64,000 nucleotides of DNA from DASSKA01 sp963839365. GTDB lineage: Bacteria > Actinomycetota > Actinomycetes > Propionibacteriales > Nocardioidaceae. The stretch's first letter is position 1. Each line of letters opens with the position of its first letter. Positions 16,804-26,075 of the stretch are shown piece by piece. The DNA is taken from NCBI GenBank assembly GCA_963839365.1, contig CAWIUT010000001.1, positions 1,116,001 to 1,180,000 of the forward strand, written 5' to 3'. The notes beneath the pieces were generated by a model. That model made no database searches. It had not been told where the DNA came from and saw only the letters and a list, made by a program, of their open reading frames with translations. Position numbers and translations under genes: made by a program.

Positions 16804-16846
16804 GCGCTGGCGGAACGGTGGGTGCCGGTAACGACTCGGCCGGCCC

Positions 16847-17797
16847 TCAGCCCGTGGCGACGAGGCGGTCCCCGAGTGCGGTACGCCAGTAGAGCACCTC
16901 TCGTCCGGACCGTCGTCGCAGCACGAGGCCGCTGTCGAGGAGGACCCGCAGATGGTTGCCGACGGCGCCGATCGGAAGACCCGACCGGGTGGCGAGCGCA
17001 GTCGTGCTCGCGGGCTCGGACAGGGCGCGGAGGAGGCGGGCCCGGTTGGCACCGACGAGCCGCTCCAGTCCGTTGCCAGACCCCTCGATTCCGGCCAGGG
17101 ATCCGGCCACCGGGTAGTACACGGCATATCGGTGGGGCAGGTCCCACTGGACCCAGCTTGCCATCCAGTGGGTAGGGACGAAGTAGAGCTGCGCCGTTGG
17201 TCCTAGCTCCTTGGTCGGCATGGAACGGTCGCTGATGCGCATCTCGCCATCGCCGACCCACTCGCGGTGTTTGCCGAGGTCCTTGAGGACACCGGTCCAG
17301 CCGTGGGTCGCCAGCCGGTTCCCGCGCGTGACGATGTCGGCCCGCAGCACCCGCTCGCGTCGTGGCCAGTCCGTCGCGATCGTGCGGGTCCACAGCCACT
17401 CGAGCAGCTCGACGACGTAGGCGGTCGCGCCCGGGCGAAGCAGGATCTCCGGCAACGGAACCCTGCTGGCGAAGGCAAGGTCGTCGCGGACCCGCTCGTC
17501 CCCCAACCCCTCCACCAGCGCGAGCTCCTCGGCGAAGGTCGGGCTGGGGTGCGGCGGCGGCAGCCCCATGCAGTCCGCCATCCAGCCGGGACGGAAGCAG
17601 TGGGCAATGACGGCCGCGGCCCCTGGGCGCTCGGCAAGCATGACGTCGAAGGCCTCCGCATGGGCACTGACGAAGGCCCGGTCGTGCCGGTCACGCCCCC
17701 AGGCCAGCTGACCGAGCGCGCCGATGACCTCGGCCATGGGCGAGACCGCGAACCGCGCGCTGGCCAGTGCCTCGGGCGACACCCGCCACGTTCCCAC
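16847..17797 (-). CDS. ArsR-like winged-helix regulator with DUF5937-type N-terminus
   Basis: A 316-residue protein. Its C-terminal about 80 residues are an ArsR-type winged helix (RARLLRALSEPASTTALAT, then GAVGNHLRVLLDSGLV). The N-terminal about 230 residues match a domain of unknown function common in actinobacterial regulators. The GTG at 17797 (VGTWRVSPEALASARF) is chosen because family members start near this point; the open frame runs 16 codons further. It is divergent from an MFS transporter 59 bases away and is its likely local repressor (inference). Confidence 0.8.
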   Translation of the reverse strand: MGTWRVSPEALASARFAVSPMAEVIGALGQLAWGRDRHDRAFVSAHAEAFDVMLAERPGAAAVIAHCFRPGWMADCMGLPPPHPSPTFAEELALVEGLGDERVRDDLAFASRVPLPEILLRPGATAYVVELLEWLWTRTIATDWPRRERVLRADIVTRGNRLATHGWTGVLKDLGKHREWVGDGEMRISDRSMPTKELGPTAQLYFVPTHWMASWVQWDLPHRYAVYYPVAGSLAGIEGSGNGLERLVGANRARLLRALSEPASTTALATRSGLPIGAVGNHLRVLLDSGLVLRRRSGREVLYWRTALGDRLVATG

Positions 17798-17856
17798 GTT
17801 TCGCCTACACACGAATAGATTGCCGGTTCCTCTCCAGTGGACCACAGTCAGCGCTC

Positions 17857-19077
17857 GTGCGCACCTATGCGGAGATCTTCGGCATCCGCGAGTTCCGGGT
17901 CCTGTTCGTCGCCCGGTTGTTCTTCATGGCCGGTGTCGTCGTCGGCGGCCTCGCGTTGGGCACGCTGATGTACGCCGCGACGGGTTCCCCGGTCCTCACC
18001 GCGCTCGCGATGTTCGGGGGGCCACTTGTCCAGCTGGTGTCCAGCCACTTCCTGCTCGCGACCGCCGACCTCGTCCGGCCGCGCAGCGCCATGGTCTGGG
18101 TCGGCCTCACCGCTGGGGTCACCGACCTGTTGCAGACACTTCCGGGCATGGCCTGGGGCTGGCGGTTCGCCCTCCTCGCCGTCGGCTATGTCCTCGCCGC
18201 CGCGACGTCCGGAACCGTGATCGGGCTCCTGTCTGACGTCGTGCCGCGCGAGGCGTTCATCCTAGGGCGGTCGACGCTCAACATCACCGTCGGCGGGATG
18301 CAAGTCCTCGGCAACGCGCTCGGCGCCGTACTCCTGCTCGCGATGGCGACCCAGGACCTGTTCTTCCTCTCCGCGGCGGTGAGCATCACCGGCGCGCTCA
18401 TCGCGCGCCTCGGACTGGCCGACCACCCTCCCCGCGCCACCGGCAAGGTCGTGGCACGCACCCGAACCGTCAACCGCGCACTTCTCGGGTCCCGGACCAT
18501 CCGGCCTATCTATCTGATGATGTGGATCCCCAACGGGCTCGTCGTCGGCTGCGAGGCGGTCTTCATCCCGTACGCCGGGGACCGGGCCGGCTGGCTCTTC
18601 GGTGCCGGAGCCGCGGGCATGCTCCTCGGCGACATCATCATCGGCCGGTTCGTCCATGATCCCCTCCGCGACCGACTGACCATCCCGCTCCGCCTGCTCC
18701 TCGCCACACCCTTCCTCGCGTTCTGGCTCCATCCGCCGCTGTGGCTCGCCTGCTGCCTGGCCCTGGTCGCCTCGTTCGGATACTCGGCGGCCCTCCCCGT
18801 GCAGGAGCGTCTCGTCAGGCACGCCCCGCGCGACGCACGCGGGCAGGTCTTCGGTCTCGCCGGAACCGGCCTCATGCTCGGCCAGGCCATCGGGGCCGTC
18901 ACCGCCGGCGCCCTCGCCCAACACCTCGGGTCGGGCCGCACGGCCGCCGCACACACCATGTTCGCCATGGCCGCGCTCTCGATCATCGCGACATCCGTCA
19001 TCATCCCGGGCTTCGCCCGCTCCGACGTACGCCGCGATCGCGTGGCGACCGCCACGGCCGGCGAGGCGGACACCTGA
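17857..19077 (+). CDS. MFS transporter, probable efflux pump
   Basis: A 406-residue major facilitator protein with about 12 hydrophobic segments and the cytoplasmic loop block DVVPREAFILGRSTLNI, typical of drug-export-like MFS proteins. The GTG at 17857 starts just ahead of the first helix. The divergent ArsR-like regulator suggests substrate-induced expression. The substrate cannot be named. A strong hairpin follows the gene at 19129-19175. Confidence 0.85.
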   Translation: MRTYAEIFGIREFRVLFVARLFFMAGVVVGGLALGTLMYAATGSPVLTALAMFGGPLVQLVSSHFLLATADLVRPRSAMVWVGLTAGVTDLLQTLPGMAWGWRFALLAVGYVLAAATSGTVIGLLSDVVPREAFILGRSTLNITVGGMQVLGNALGAVLLLAMATQDLFFLSAAVSITGALIARLGLADHPPRATGKVVARTRTVNRALLGSRTIRPIYLMMWIPNGLVVGCEAVFIPYAGDRAGWLFGAGAAGMLLGDIIIGRFVHDPLRDRLTIPLRLLLATPFLAFWLHPPLWLACCLALVASFGYSAALPVQERLVRHAPRDARGQVFGLAGTGLMLGQAIGAVTAGALAQHLGSGRTAAAHTMFAMAALSIIATSVIIPGFARSDVRRDRVATATAGEADT

Positions 19078-19128
19078 CTCAGAGGCCGACGCAAGGCTGC
19101 TGGCCCAGGCACAGGTGGACTTCTGGAG

Positions 19129-19175
19129 CCAAGCCTGGCGGGCGGCTACCTCCCAGACAGCCGCCCGCCACTTGG
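19129..19175 (+). terminator. hairpin terminator after the MFS gene
   Basis: A perfect 11-base stem GGCGGGCGGCT / AGCCGCCCGCC, extended by CCAAG / CTTGG outside a small bulge. It begins 51 bases after the stop codon. There is no T-tract. Confidence 0.65.
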
Positions 19176-19669
19176 AGGCTTGGCCACGCCGTGGGGTGGG
19201 CGGCTGGCCTTGAGAAGGAACACGGCTGGAAGGAAGGCGCCATGCCCCTGTGCGTCCGAGTATACGGGCATTTGTCGCCCGCGCGGGGGACGCTTGTTCG
19301 CGCCCTCTAGACACCTTCGCCCCACGAGCTAGCGCTTGACTCAGTCGGTGAGCCGGCAGACCGTGCGGTCGGGTCGTGGGCGTCTGCCGCGCGGTCGGGC
19401 GAACGGAGACCTCTCAAGCGAAAGGCCGGCCCCAACGATGACGGGGGAGACATCGCCGGGGCCAACCGAGTCAGGACTATACCCCGGGGGGTCTTCGCGG
19501 GCAACGATGCCAGCGCCGCCCGCCCGCTGTGGACGCTTGCGGCCCATGGTCACTGCGGGTTGAGCCATTGTCGCGCTTTGGGTGACCTCGGCCTCGTCGC
19601 TGGTGCCCAAAGCCCCTCCACACACGCGCAACGCTGCGAGAAGAGTGGTGGAACACGGAGGGGAAAGCC
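19176..19669. other. non-coding stretch with one long hairpin
   Basis: No convincing gene in about 490 bases; the open frames here have no ribosome site and low-complexity translations. At 19428-19463 there is a hairpin, GGCCCC and CGATG pairing with CATCG and GGGGCC around a 2x2 internal loop and a ten-base loop. It may be a terminator-like or small-RNA structure, but nothing more can be supported. Confidence 0.4.
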
Positions 19670-20077
19670 ATGTTGAGCACACGCAGCCGCGTTGCGGCCG
19701 GACTGTTGGCGGTCGGCACCACCGGCACCTTGCTGGTACCGATGGCGGTTCCAGCGCAAGCCGCCCAGGTGGACCTGGCGGCCCATATGCGCGGGAGCGC
19801 GGCGTTTCCGGGCGCGCACGGCAAGGCCGAGTACGAAGCCGAACACGGCGCTCGGCACTTCGAGATCGAGATGCACATCGCCCGACTGCACAACAGGGTC
19901 GTGACTGTACGAGTGCACGGCGCGCTCGTTGGTCGAATGCATGTGAGCTCAGGCGGGTACGCGCACCTTGACCTGCACAGCGGGGTGCCCACCATGGCGG
20001 CCGGGAACGGAGTACGCGTCCGCACCCACTCCGGGAGGCTCGTCTCCCGCGGAACGCTGCACAGGGACGCCGACTGA
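19670..20077 (+). CDS. small secreted protein of unknown function
   Basis: A 135-residue protein with a clear signal peptide: basic n-region (STRSR), hydrophobic core and cleavage likely after AQA near residue 33. The mature part, about 100 residues, is beta-rich in appearance with the pattern ARHFEIEMHIARL, then VTVRVHGALVGRMHV, then GNGVRVRTHSGRLVSRG. It resembles small exported actinobacterial proteins of unknown role in my memory; I cannot name a family. The ATG at 19670 follows GGAGGGGAAAG, a good ribosome site. It sits just outside the left edge of the predicted island. Confidence 0.75.
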   Translation: MLSTRSRVAAGLLAVGTTGTLLVPMAVPAQAAQVDLAAHMRGSAAFPGAHGKAEYEAEHGARHFEIEMHIARLHNRVVTVRVHGALVGRMHVSSGGYAHLDLHSGVPTMAAGNGVRVRTHSGRLVSRGTLHRDAD

Positions 20078-20128
20078 CCGCAGAACGGCGGCGTTCGTTC
20101 AGGCGGGAGCCCCGTGGCCTGGACACAA

Positions 20129-20164
20129 GAAAGCCCAGGTCACGGGGGATGGACCTGGGCTTTC
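20129..20164. terminator. strong hairpin terminator at the left island edge
   Basis: A perfect 13-base stem GAAAGCCCAGGTC / GACCTGGGCTTTC with a ten-base loop, flanked by A/T-rich arms that make it work in both directions. It can end the secreted-protein gene. It also lies 8 bases beyond the 3' side of the tRNA-Arg remnant, where the native tRNA terminator would be. Confidence 0.85.
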
Positions 20165-20171
20165 ATGTGCG

Positions 20172-20206
20172 CGTGCTTGGAGGGATTCGAGGCCCCAACC
20201 TTTTGG
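20172..20206 (-). repeat. decayed tRNA-Arg 3' end (attachment-site remnant)
   Basis: GGAGGGATTCGA and CCCCAACCTTTTG are shared exactly with the tRNA-Arg gene at 31613-31639 and are separated here by GG instead of AC. The bases before it resemble the acceptor stem with changes. The sequence has no 5' half, so it is not a tRNA gene. It is followed at once by the hairpin at 20129-20164. Confidence 0.7.
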
Positions 20207-20880
20207 AGGAGGCAAATTATTCGCCCCCAAAGCGGGTTAGGCCGGAAAAACGGCCCCCAACCTGCGCGGATACCGAATATAGCACGGTTGAGTGTGGGGC
20301 GTCGTAGAGCCACCTGGGTGGGGTCCATGACGAGTGAGCTCTCACCTCGCATGCGGCTCCCGGGCATGGCGGCGCTTGCTCGACCCGTGCTCGTCCAAGC
20401 GTGTGTGACACCCGCGTCCGCGTTACCGGTCACCCATCCCACCCGCGTCTCTCCGGCACCCCTCTGTCGTCAAGGGGCGGCTGGCTGGGCATGCTGCCTG
20501 GCGCTCTTCTCGGCGGTCGGGGCGGGTTGTAGCGTCGTGGACGCGGGTCCGGGAAGTGGCTGATCCGAAGTGCCGATGTGCGGGGGTAGGCCGGCCGCGC
20601 TGGATTGTTGAGACGCCGCGCAGTGCCCTCCCGGGCCCGTGCGATGGTCTTGGGCAAGGGTTTCGCGTTGGCCCGGCACCGTTCGCGCCCTCGACTGCCC
20701 AGACACGGTCCGGCCACCGTCTCGCATAGGCGCGCATCGCGGTGTAGCCGGCCTGGTCGGTTGCGTACCGCCCAGTGCCCAGTAGGGACTCGCCAGGCTC
20801 GATGACCTCGAGTGTGGCTTCCGCGTTGTGTCTGACCGTTAAGAAGCCGTGAAGATAAGGGCCACAGCCGTAGGCGCTGC
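20207..20880. other. non-coding stretch with IS110 debris, upstream of the potassium permease
   Basis: About 670 bases without an intact gene. It contains the IS110 fragment at 20672-20839 on the minus strand and otherwise nothing I recognise. I looked for a c-di-AMP (ydaO-type) riboswitch upstream of the permease and did not see one. Confidence 0.5.
20672..20839 (-). pseudogene. IS110-family transposase N-terminal fragment
   Basis: On the minus strand, about 56 codons read as part of an IS110-type transposase: the DEDD nuclease domain pattern ATLEVIEPG, then TDQAGYTAMRAYAR and the block WPDRVWAVEGANGAG. Beyond ANGAG the frame is lost and no further transposase sequence is recognisable, nor are the ends of the element. 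It is a remnant that marks past insertion or rearrangement. Confidence 0.6.
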
Positions 20881-22911
20881 GTGAAGATGCTCGGGCGGCC
20901 ACTCGGTGCGGGGTTTGCTGGTGTTGTGGTGAGTGTTGCATCGGTGCCTAAGCGGCTGGTGGTGGGGCGGCCTCTGAGCAGCGCGCGGCAGGAGCACACG
21001 CTCCTGCCGAAGAAGCTGGCGTTGCCGGTGTTTTGCAGTGACCCGTTGTCGTCGAATGCGTACGCCACCCAGGAAATCCTGCTGGTGCTCTCGCTGGGCG
21101 GCGTGGCGCTGCTGCATCTGGCGCCGTGGGTGGCACTGGGTGTGGTGTTGCTGTTGGTGATCGTGGTCGCTTCGTACCGGCAGACCTGTCACGCCTACCC
21201 GACCGGGGGTGGTGCCTATGCGGTCAGCCGGGCCAACCTGGGCAGAGCGGCTTCGCTCACCGCGGCCAGCGCGCTGCTGGTCGACTACGTGCTCACGGTC
21301 GCAGTGTCGGTGGCTGCTGGGGTTTCGAACATCGTGTCCGCGGTGCCGTCCCTGGCTTCGCACGCCGTCGCGCTGTCGATCGGATGCGTGGTGCTCCTGG
21401 CGTTGGTCAACCTGCGGGGCGTCAAGGAGTCCGGTGCGGCATTCGCGATCCCGACCTACGGGTTCGTGACGGCGGTGTTCGCGATGTTGATCGTCGGGTT
21501 TGTGCAGACGGTGGTCGGGCGCGCCCCGGTCGCGGAGTCAGCCCGGTTTGGGGTTGCGGCGCAGACCCATGTGACCGGGCTGCTGTTGCTGTTCCTGCTG
21601 CTGCGCGCGTTCGCGTCCGGCTGCACGGCGCTGACCGGTGTGGAAGCGGTCAGCAATGGGGTGCCCAGCTTCAAGAAACCCAAAGCTCGCAACGCGGCGG
21701 CCACGCTGGCAATCATGGGAGTGTTCACCGTTCTGATGTTCGTCGGCATCACCGCGCTGGCGATGATCAGCGGCGTGCACGTCACCGAGAGCGCGGCCCA
21801 GCTGGTCGGCGCGCCGGGCGGCTATGTGCAGCGGACGGTGATCGCGCAGCTGGCCAGCGCGGTGTTCGGCACCGGTTCGGTGGGCTTCTACGTGGTCCAG
21901 GTGTTCACCGCGGCGATCCTGGTGCTGGCTGCGAACACCGCGTTCAACGGGTTCCCGATCCTGGCGTCCATCCTGTCCGCCGACGGGTTCCTGCCCAGGC
22001 AGTTCGCCCGCCGCGGGGACCGGCTGGTGTTCTCCAACGGCATCGTGATTCTGGCCGCCCTGGCGATCGCCCTGATTGCGGCGTTCGACGCCAACACCAG
22101 CCGGCTGATCCAGCTCTACATCATTGGCGTGTTCGTGTCGTTCACGCTCAGCCAGGCCGGGATGGTGCGGCACTGGCGCCGCCGGCTCCGGGTGGAGACC
22201 AAGACCGGGGACCGACGCAGCATGCACCGCGGGCTGGTGATCAACGGCCTGGGCGCGGCCACCACTGCGGTGGTGCTGGTGATCGTGTTGTTGACCAAGT
22301 TCGCGCACGGTGCCTGGATCGTGGTCATCGCCATGCCGCTGGTGTTCGTGATGATGACCGCCATCCGGCGGCACTACGACCACGTCGCCGAGGAGCTGGC
22401 ACCACCACCGGGAGGGGTTCCGCTGCCGAGCCGTGTGCAAGTGGTGGTGCCGGTGTCCAAGCTGCACACCCCGACCCTGCGGGCGCTGGCCTTCGCCCGC
22501 GCCTCCCGTCCCCACAGCATCCAGGCCGTGACCGTGCAGACCTCCACTGAGGAGACCAACCGGCTGATGGAGGAGTGGGCTGACCGCGGCATCGGTTACC
22601 CGCTGGTCGTGTTGTACTCGCCGTACCGGGAACTGACCCGACCCATCGTCGAGTACGTGCGCCAGCTGCACCGCAAGAGCCCCCGAGACCTGGTGTCGGT
22701 GTTCATCCCCGAGTACGTCGTCGGGCACTGGTGGGAACACCTGCTGCACAACCAGAGCGCGTTGCGTCTCAAAGCGCGGCTGCTGTTCCAGCCCGGAGTG
22801 ATGGTCACCAGCGTGCCCTGGCAGCTCGGTTCGGCCGAGGCGCTGGAGGCCCGTCGCGACGCCTGGGAGAACTCGCCGCCGGCCGAGTCCTCGCAGGCCA
22901 TGGCACGCTAA
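20881..22911 (+). CDS. APC-type potassium/amino-acid permease with C-terminal USP-like domain (KimA-like)
   Basis: A 676-residue permease. About 12 hydrophobic helices fill residues 45-500, opening with CSDPLSSNAYATQEI, a block shared with KimA-like potassium transporters and related APC proteins (consensus DxxSSxAY). The last about 150 residues (from SRVQVVVPVSKLHTPTLRAL) look like a universal-stress-protein fold, as in KimA, where it binds c-di-AMP. It is followed 4 bases later by a KdpD-like kinase and KdpE, which supports potassium as substrate (inference). The GTG at 20881 starts the frame; an ATG follows two codons later. Confidence 0.85.
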   Translation: MKMLGRPLGAGFAGVVVSVASVPKRLVVGRPLSSARQEHTLLPKKLALPVFCSDPLSSNAYATQEILLVLSLGGVALLHLAPWVALGVVLLLVIVVASYRQTCHAYPTGGGAYAVSRANLGRAASLTAASALLVDYVLTVAVSVAAGVSNIVSAVPSLASHAVALSIGCVVLLALVNLRGVKESGAAFAIPTYGFVTAVFAMLIVGFVQTVVGRAPVAESARFGVAAQTHVTGLLLLFLLLRAFASGCTALTGVEAVSNGVPSFKKPKARNAAATLAIMGVFTVLMFVGITALAMISGVHVTESAAQLVGAPGGYVQRTVIAQLASAVFGTGSVGFYVVQVFTAAILVLAANTAFNGFPILASILSADGFLPRQFARRGDRLVFSNGIVILAALAIALIAAFDANTSRLIQLYIIGVFVSFTLSQAGMVRHWRRRLRVETKTGDRRSMHRGLVINGLGAATTAVVLVIVLLTKFAHGAWIVVIAMPLVFVMMTAIRRHYDHVAEELAPPPGGVPLPSRVQVVVPVSKLHTPTLRALAFARASRPHSIQAVTVQTSTEETNRLMEEWADRGIGYPLVVLYSPYRELTRPIVEYVRQLHRKSPRDLVSVFIPEYVVGHWWEHLLHNQSALRLKARLLFQPGVMVTSVPWQLGSAEALEARRDAWENSPPAESSQAMAR

Positions 22912-22915
22912 AGGC

Positions 22916-24346
22916 ATGCGGTGGTCGCTTCGGCGCTCACGCCCGACCAAGGATGACCCGGCGCCGCTGCCTCGAGACACCGGTGGCCTGACGCGCTCCC
23001 GCCGAGTCGTGGGGCTGCTGCTGTGCCTGGTCGGGATCCCGGCCCTCACCGGGGCGCTGCTCGCCGCCCGCGGCCAGCTCCGCCTCGACGGGATCCTGCT
23101 CATCTACCTGCTTGCGGTCGTCGTGGTGGCCGCCGTGGGCGGCCTGGGGCCCGCGCTGGTGGCGGCCCTCGGATCCTTCCTGCTAGCCAACTGGTTCATG
23201 ACCACCCCCTACTACACCTTCCGGGTCAAAGGCAGCGATCAACTCATAGAGCTGGTCGTGTTCGTGGTCACCGCGATCCTGGTCAGCGTCACCGTCGACG
23301 TCGGAGCCCGCCACCGGGTCAGCGCCGAACGCCACCGTATCGAGGCGGTGGTCTTGTCCCGGTTGACCTCCTCCGAGGTGGGCACCGCCACCCCGGAAAC
23401 GGTGCTCGAGCAGCTGCAAGACCTGTTCGGCCTCGCCGGAGTCGCGCTCACCGGCGCCACAGCAGACGAGCCCGCGCCCGTCAGCGTGGGCGACTGCACC
23501 GGCAACCTCGCCATGACCGTGCGCACCGCCAGCGGCCTCACCCTGCGCGGTTACGGCACCGAGACGTTCGCCCACGACAGCCGTCTGCTCACCACCATGG
23601 CCGAAACCGCTGCCCGTGCCGTGCAAGAGCAGCGACTCGCGCACGAGGCGGCCCGGGCCGAGCAGCTCGCCGAAACAGACAAGGTGCGCTCGGCGCTGCT
23701 CGCCGCGGTCAGCCACGATCTGCGCACCCCGCTGGCCGGCATCAAGGCCTCGGTATCCAGCCTCCGCCAACAAGACGTGTCGTGGACACCGGAGCAAACC
23801 GCGGAGCTCCTGGCCTCCATCGAGGACGCGACCGACCGGCTCACCGGGCTGATCTCCAACCTGCTGGCGCTCAGCCGCATTCAAGCCGGCGCCGTCTCGG
23901 TGCACCTGGCCCCCCTTGCCCTCGACGAGGTTCTCGGCCGAGCACTGCTGCACACCGACACCACGAACCTCGATATCGACGTTCCCGAGGACCTGCCCGT
24001 GGTGTTCACAGACGCCGTCCTCCTTGAACGCATCATCGCCAACCTGCTCGACAACGCCGGACGGTTCTCACCACCCCACGAACCCGTCACCGTCCGCGCC
24101 AAGCCCGACGGCCATGGCCGCGTCCGACTGGAGGTCATCGATCACGGCCCCGGAGTACCCCACCAGCAATGGGAAGACATGTTCCTCCCCTTCCAGCGGC
24201 TCGGTGACCGAGAGACCCGAAGCGGTGTTGGGATCGGGCTGGCCATCGCCCGCGGGTTCAGCGACGCGATGAACGCCACCCTCACGCCCGCGGCCACCCC
24301 CGGCGGCGGGCTCACCATGCGCCTCACCCTGCCGGTGGCCCGATGA
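22916..24346 (+). CDS. kdpD: KdpD-like sensor histidine kinase lacking the KdpD N-terminal domains
   Basis: A 476-residue kinase. Four hydrophobic segments at about 30-130 (DUF4118) are followed by a GAF-like region (about 155-240), the phosphoacceptor block VSHDLRTPL with His near 266, and ATPase boxes NLLDNAGRFS, GPGVP and GVGIGLAIA. It corresponds to the C-terminal half of classical KdpD. The N-terminal KdpD and USP domains, which sense K+/ATP/c-di-AMP, are missing. Its gene lies 4 bases after a permease that carries a USP-like domain and overlaps the KdpE-like regulator by 4 bases. No kdpFABC is present. Confidence 0.85.
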   Translation: MRWSLRRSRPTKDDPAPLPRDTGGLTRSRRVVGLLLCLVGIPALTGALLAARGQLRLDGILLIYLLAVVVVAAVGGLGPALVAALGSFLLANWFMTTPYYTFRVKGSDQLIELVVFVVTAILVSVTVDVGARHRVSAERHRIEAVVLSRLTSSEVGTATPETVLEQLQDLFGLAGVALTGATADEPAPVSVGDCTGNLAMTVRTASGLTLRGYGTETFAHDSRLLTTMAETAARAVQEQRLAHEAARAEQLAETDKVRSALLAAVSHDLRTPLAGIKASVSSLRQQDVSWTPEQTAELLASIEDATDRLTGLISNLLALSRIQAGAVSVHLAPLALDEVLGRALLHTDTTNLDIDVPEDLPVVFTDAVLLERIIANLLDNAGRFSPPHEPVTVRAKPDGHGRVRLEVIDHGPGVPHQQWEDMFLPFQRLGDRETRSGVGIGLAIARGFSDAMNATLTPAATPGGGLTMRLTLPVAR

Positions 24347-25017
24347 CCCGCATCCTTGTTGTCGACGACGACCGTGACCTGCTCCGTGCGCTGAGCATCA
24401 ACCTGCGCGCCCGGCACTACGACGTCCACACCTCTGTCGACGGCACCACCGCCCTGCGACAGGCCTCCACCTACCCGCCGGATCTGGTCATTCTCGACCT
24501 CGGCCTCCCGGACCTGGACGGCAACGAGGTGATCGCCGGCCTTCGCGGCTGGACCCGCGTCCCGATCCTCGTGCTGTCCGCCCGCGAAGGGCAAACCGAC
24601 AAGGTCGACGCGCTTGACGCCGGAGCCGACGACTACCTCACCAAGCCCTTCGGCATGGACGAGCTCATGGCACGAATCCGAGCAGCCCTGCGAAGAGCCC
24701 AACCGGGCCAAGACACCGCCGTGGTATCCACAGACCACCTCACCATCGACCTATCCGCGAAACGCATCACCAAGGACAGCACCGACGTGAGGCTCACTCC
24801 CACCGAGTGGCACCTCCTCGAGGTCCTGGTCCGCAACCCCGGCAAGGTCGTGGGCAGAAAACAGCTGCTCACCGAGGTCTGGGGACCCGCCTGCGTCACC
24901 GAGACCAACTACCTACGCGTCTACATCGCCGGCCTACGCCGCAAACTCGAGCACAACCCGTCCAACCCCCGACACATCCTCACCGAACCCGGCCTCGGAT
25001 ACCGATTCCAACCCTGA
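24343..25017 (+). CDS. kdpE: KdpE-like OmpR-family response regulator
   Basis: A 224-residue regulator: receiver domain with Asp52 (VILDLGLPD) as phosphoacceptor and Lys101 (LTKPFG), then an OmpR-type winged helix ending GYRFQP. The ATGA overlap with the kinase implies a matched pair. In a canonical system KdpE activates kdpFABC. Here the obvious neighbour target is the permease gene upstream, but no operator is identified. Confidence 0.9.
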   Translation: MTRILVVDDDRDLLRALSINLRARHYDVHTSVDGTTALRQASTYPPDLVILDLGLPDLDGNEVIAGLRGWTRVPILVLSAREGQTDKVDALDAGADDYLTKPFGMDELMARIRAALRRAQPGQDTAVVSTDHLTIDLSAKRITKDSTDVRLTPTEWHLLEVLVRNPGKVVGRKQLLTEVWGPACVTETNYLRVYIAGLRRKLEHNPSNPRHILTEPGLGYRFQP

Positions 25018-25483
25018 CAGCAAGAGCACGGTGAGCCGCCCCGGCGTTTTCCGGACGCGAGGCCGGACTTGGTGGTCCGCCTGTCTCGGCGAGACCGGTT
25101 CGGTGAGTGTAGTGCGATGGGAGGCTAGTGGTGAGCGCTTGGCACCGGTCCCTCAAGCCGACCGAAGCGTGCCCCTCCCACTGCACCGGACGACGATGGA
25201 ACGCCGTGCCGCACGTCAACTATCCGGCGACCGGCGCCAGCGAGTTGCGTCATTTCGCCGCGAGCTGGCCGGCCTCGACTTTCACTCTCATGCTTGATGA
25301 GCGGACGGGTCCGACCGCCGAGTAAGCCGCACACACGTGTCACCGAGTCATCGGCGCAGCGGCGATGCGGTGTGGTCAGTCTCCAAGCCCGGGCCCTTCG
25401 CCTCTGGACCAGTCCGAGATCGGAAGGGTTTCCTGTCGAGTGTGAGCGAGAACCGATCCTGCTGACAAGACCGTGGACGTCCG
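25018..25483. other. non-coding stretch
   Basis: About 470 bases between kdpE and the small membrane protein. The short open frames on both strands have no ribosome sites and no recognisable protein features. Nothing is supported here. Confidence 0.4.
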
Positions 25484-25786
25484 ATGAGAAGCAGTGACCA
25501 TCCGGCCAGGAGGATCGCTTTCGCCGTGGCGGGAGGGGCGGTTGGGCTGACCGTCTCCGTCATCGTGGTGCTGAACCTGCACATCCTCGCCGGCTTGGAG
25601 GAGGGTTATGCCGCCAGTGCGCGGGAGGTCTGGAGCAGTTCGATTCTTCTCGCCCTGGCCGACATCGCCCTTCTTGTGGCTGGCGCTGCGCTTGGCGTCG
25701 TGGTTTCGTGGAGGCGATCCGGCCGTTCACCGCAGCCGGGGCGGCCACGTGAGCGACCCGAGCAGCACCCCGGCCCACACTCTTGA
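25484..25786 (+). CDS. small two-helix membrane protein of unknown function
   Basis: A 100-residue protein with two hydrophobic helices (about 10-32 and 48-72), a basic cytoplasmic N-terminus (RSSDHPARR) and a Pro/Arg-rich tail. The hydrophobic layout supports a real membrane protein, but no family is recognised and the ribosome site is weak. It lies inside the island between the kdp-like genes and the GlsB-type protein. Confidence 0.5.
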   Translation: MRSSDHPARRIAFAVAGGAVGLTVSVIVVLNLHILAGLEEGYAASAREVWSSSILLALADIALLVAGAALGVVVSWRRSGRSPQPGRPRERPEQHPGPHS

Positions 25787-26075
25787 GTAGCACACCTGCA
25801 GAGCTGTGCCCTGGACCTCAGCTGTCTTAGCCCCACCGGAGGGCTCGCGCACACCGCCGCGACAGCGGCTGTGTCACATCGCGTTATGGGTGCCCGACCG
25901 GACGACCAGCCGACGGATCCGAATGGGCAGCTCCTCAGCGAGCCGTGGGGGCCGATCCGAGAGTCTTGCGAGGAGCAGGACCCGACCGGGCCGGACCTGC
26001 CGGAGTTTCAGCCGCGGAGGCTACAGCCAGAATTCGACAGGCAAGGGCTGCGACACCCGCCGGTATGCTGGTGAG

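Noticed and set aside
20172..20206. A second tRNA-Arg gene
   Set aside because: Only the 3' half is present and the T-arm is mutated; there is no D-arm or anticodon arm.
20560..20880. c-di-AMP riboswitch upstream of the potassium permease
   Set aside because: Looked for the conserved ydaO-type elements and did not find them; IS110 debris fills the region.
25806..26075. N-terminal extension of the GlsB-type gene
   Set aside because: The frame is open but the translation is Arg/Pro/Ser-rich without a membrane segment; the protein family starts at 26076.
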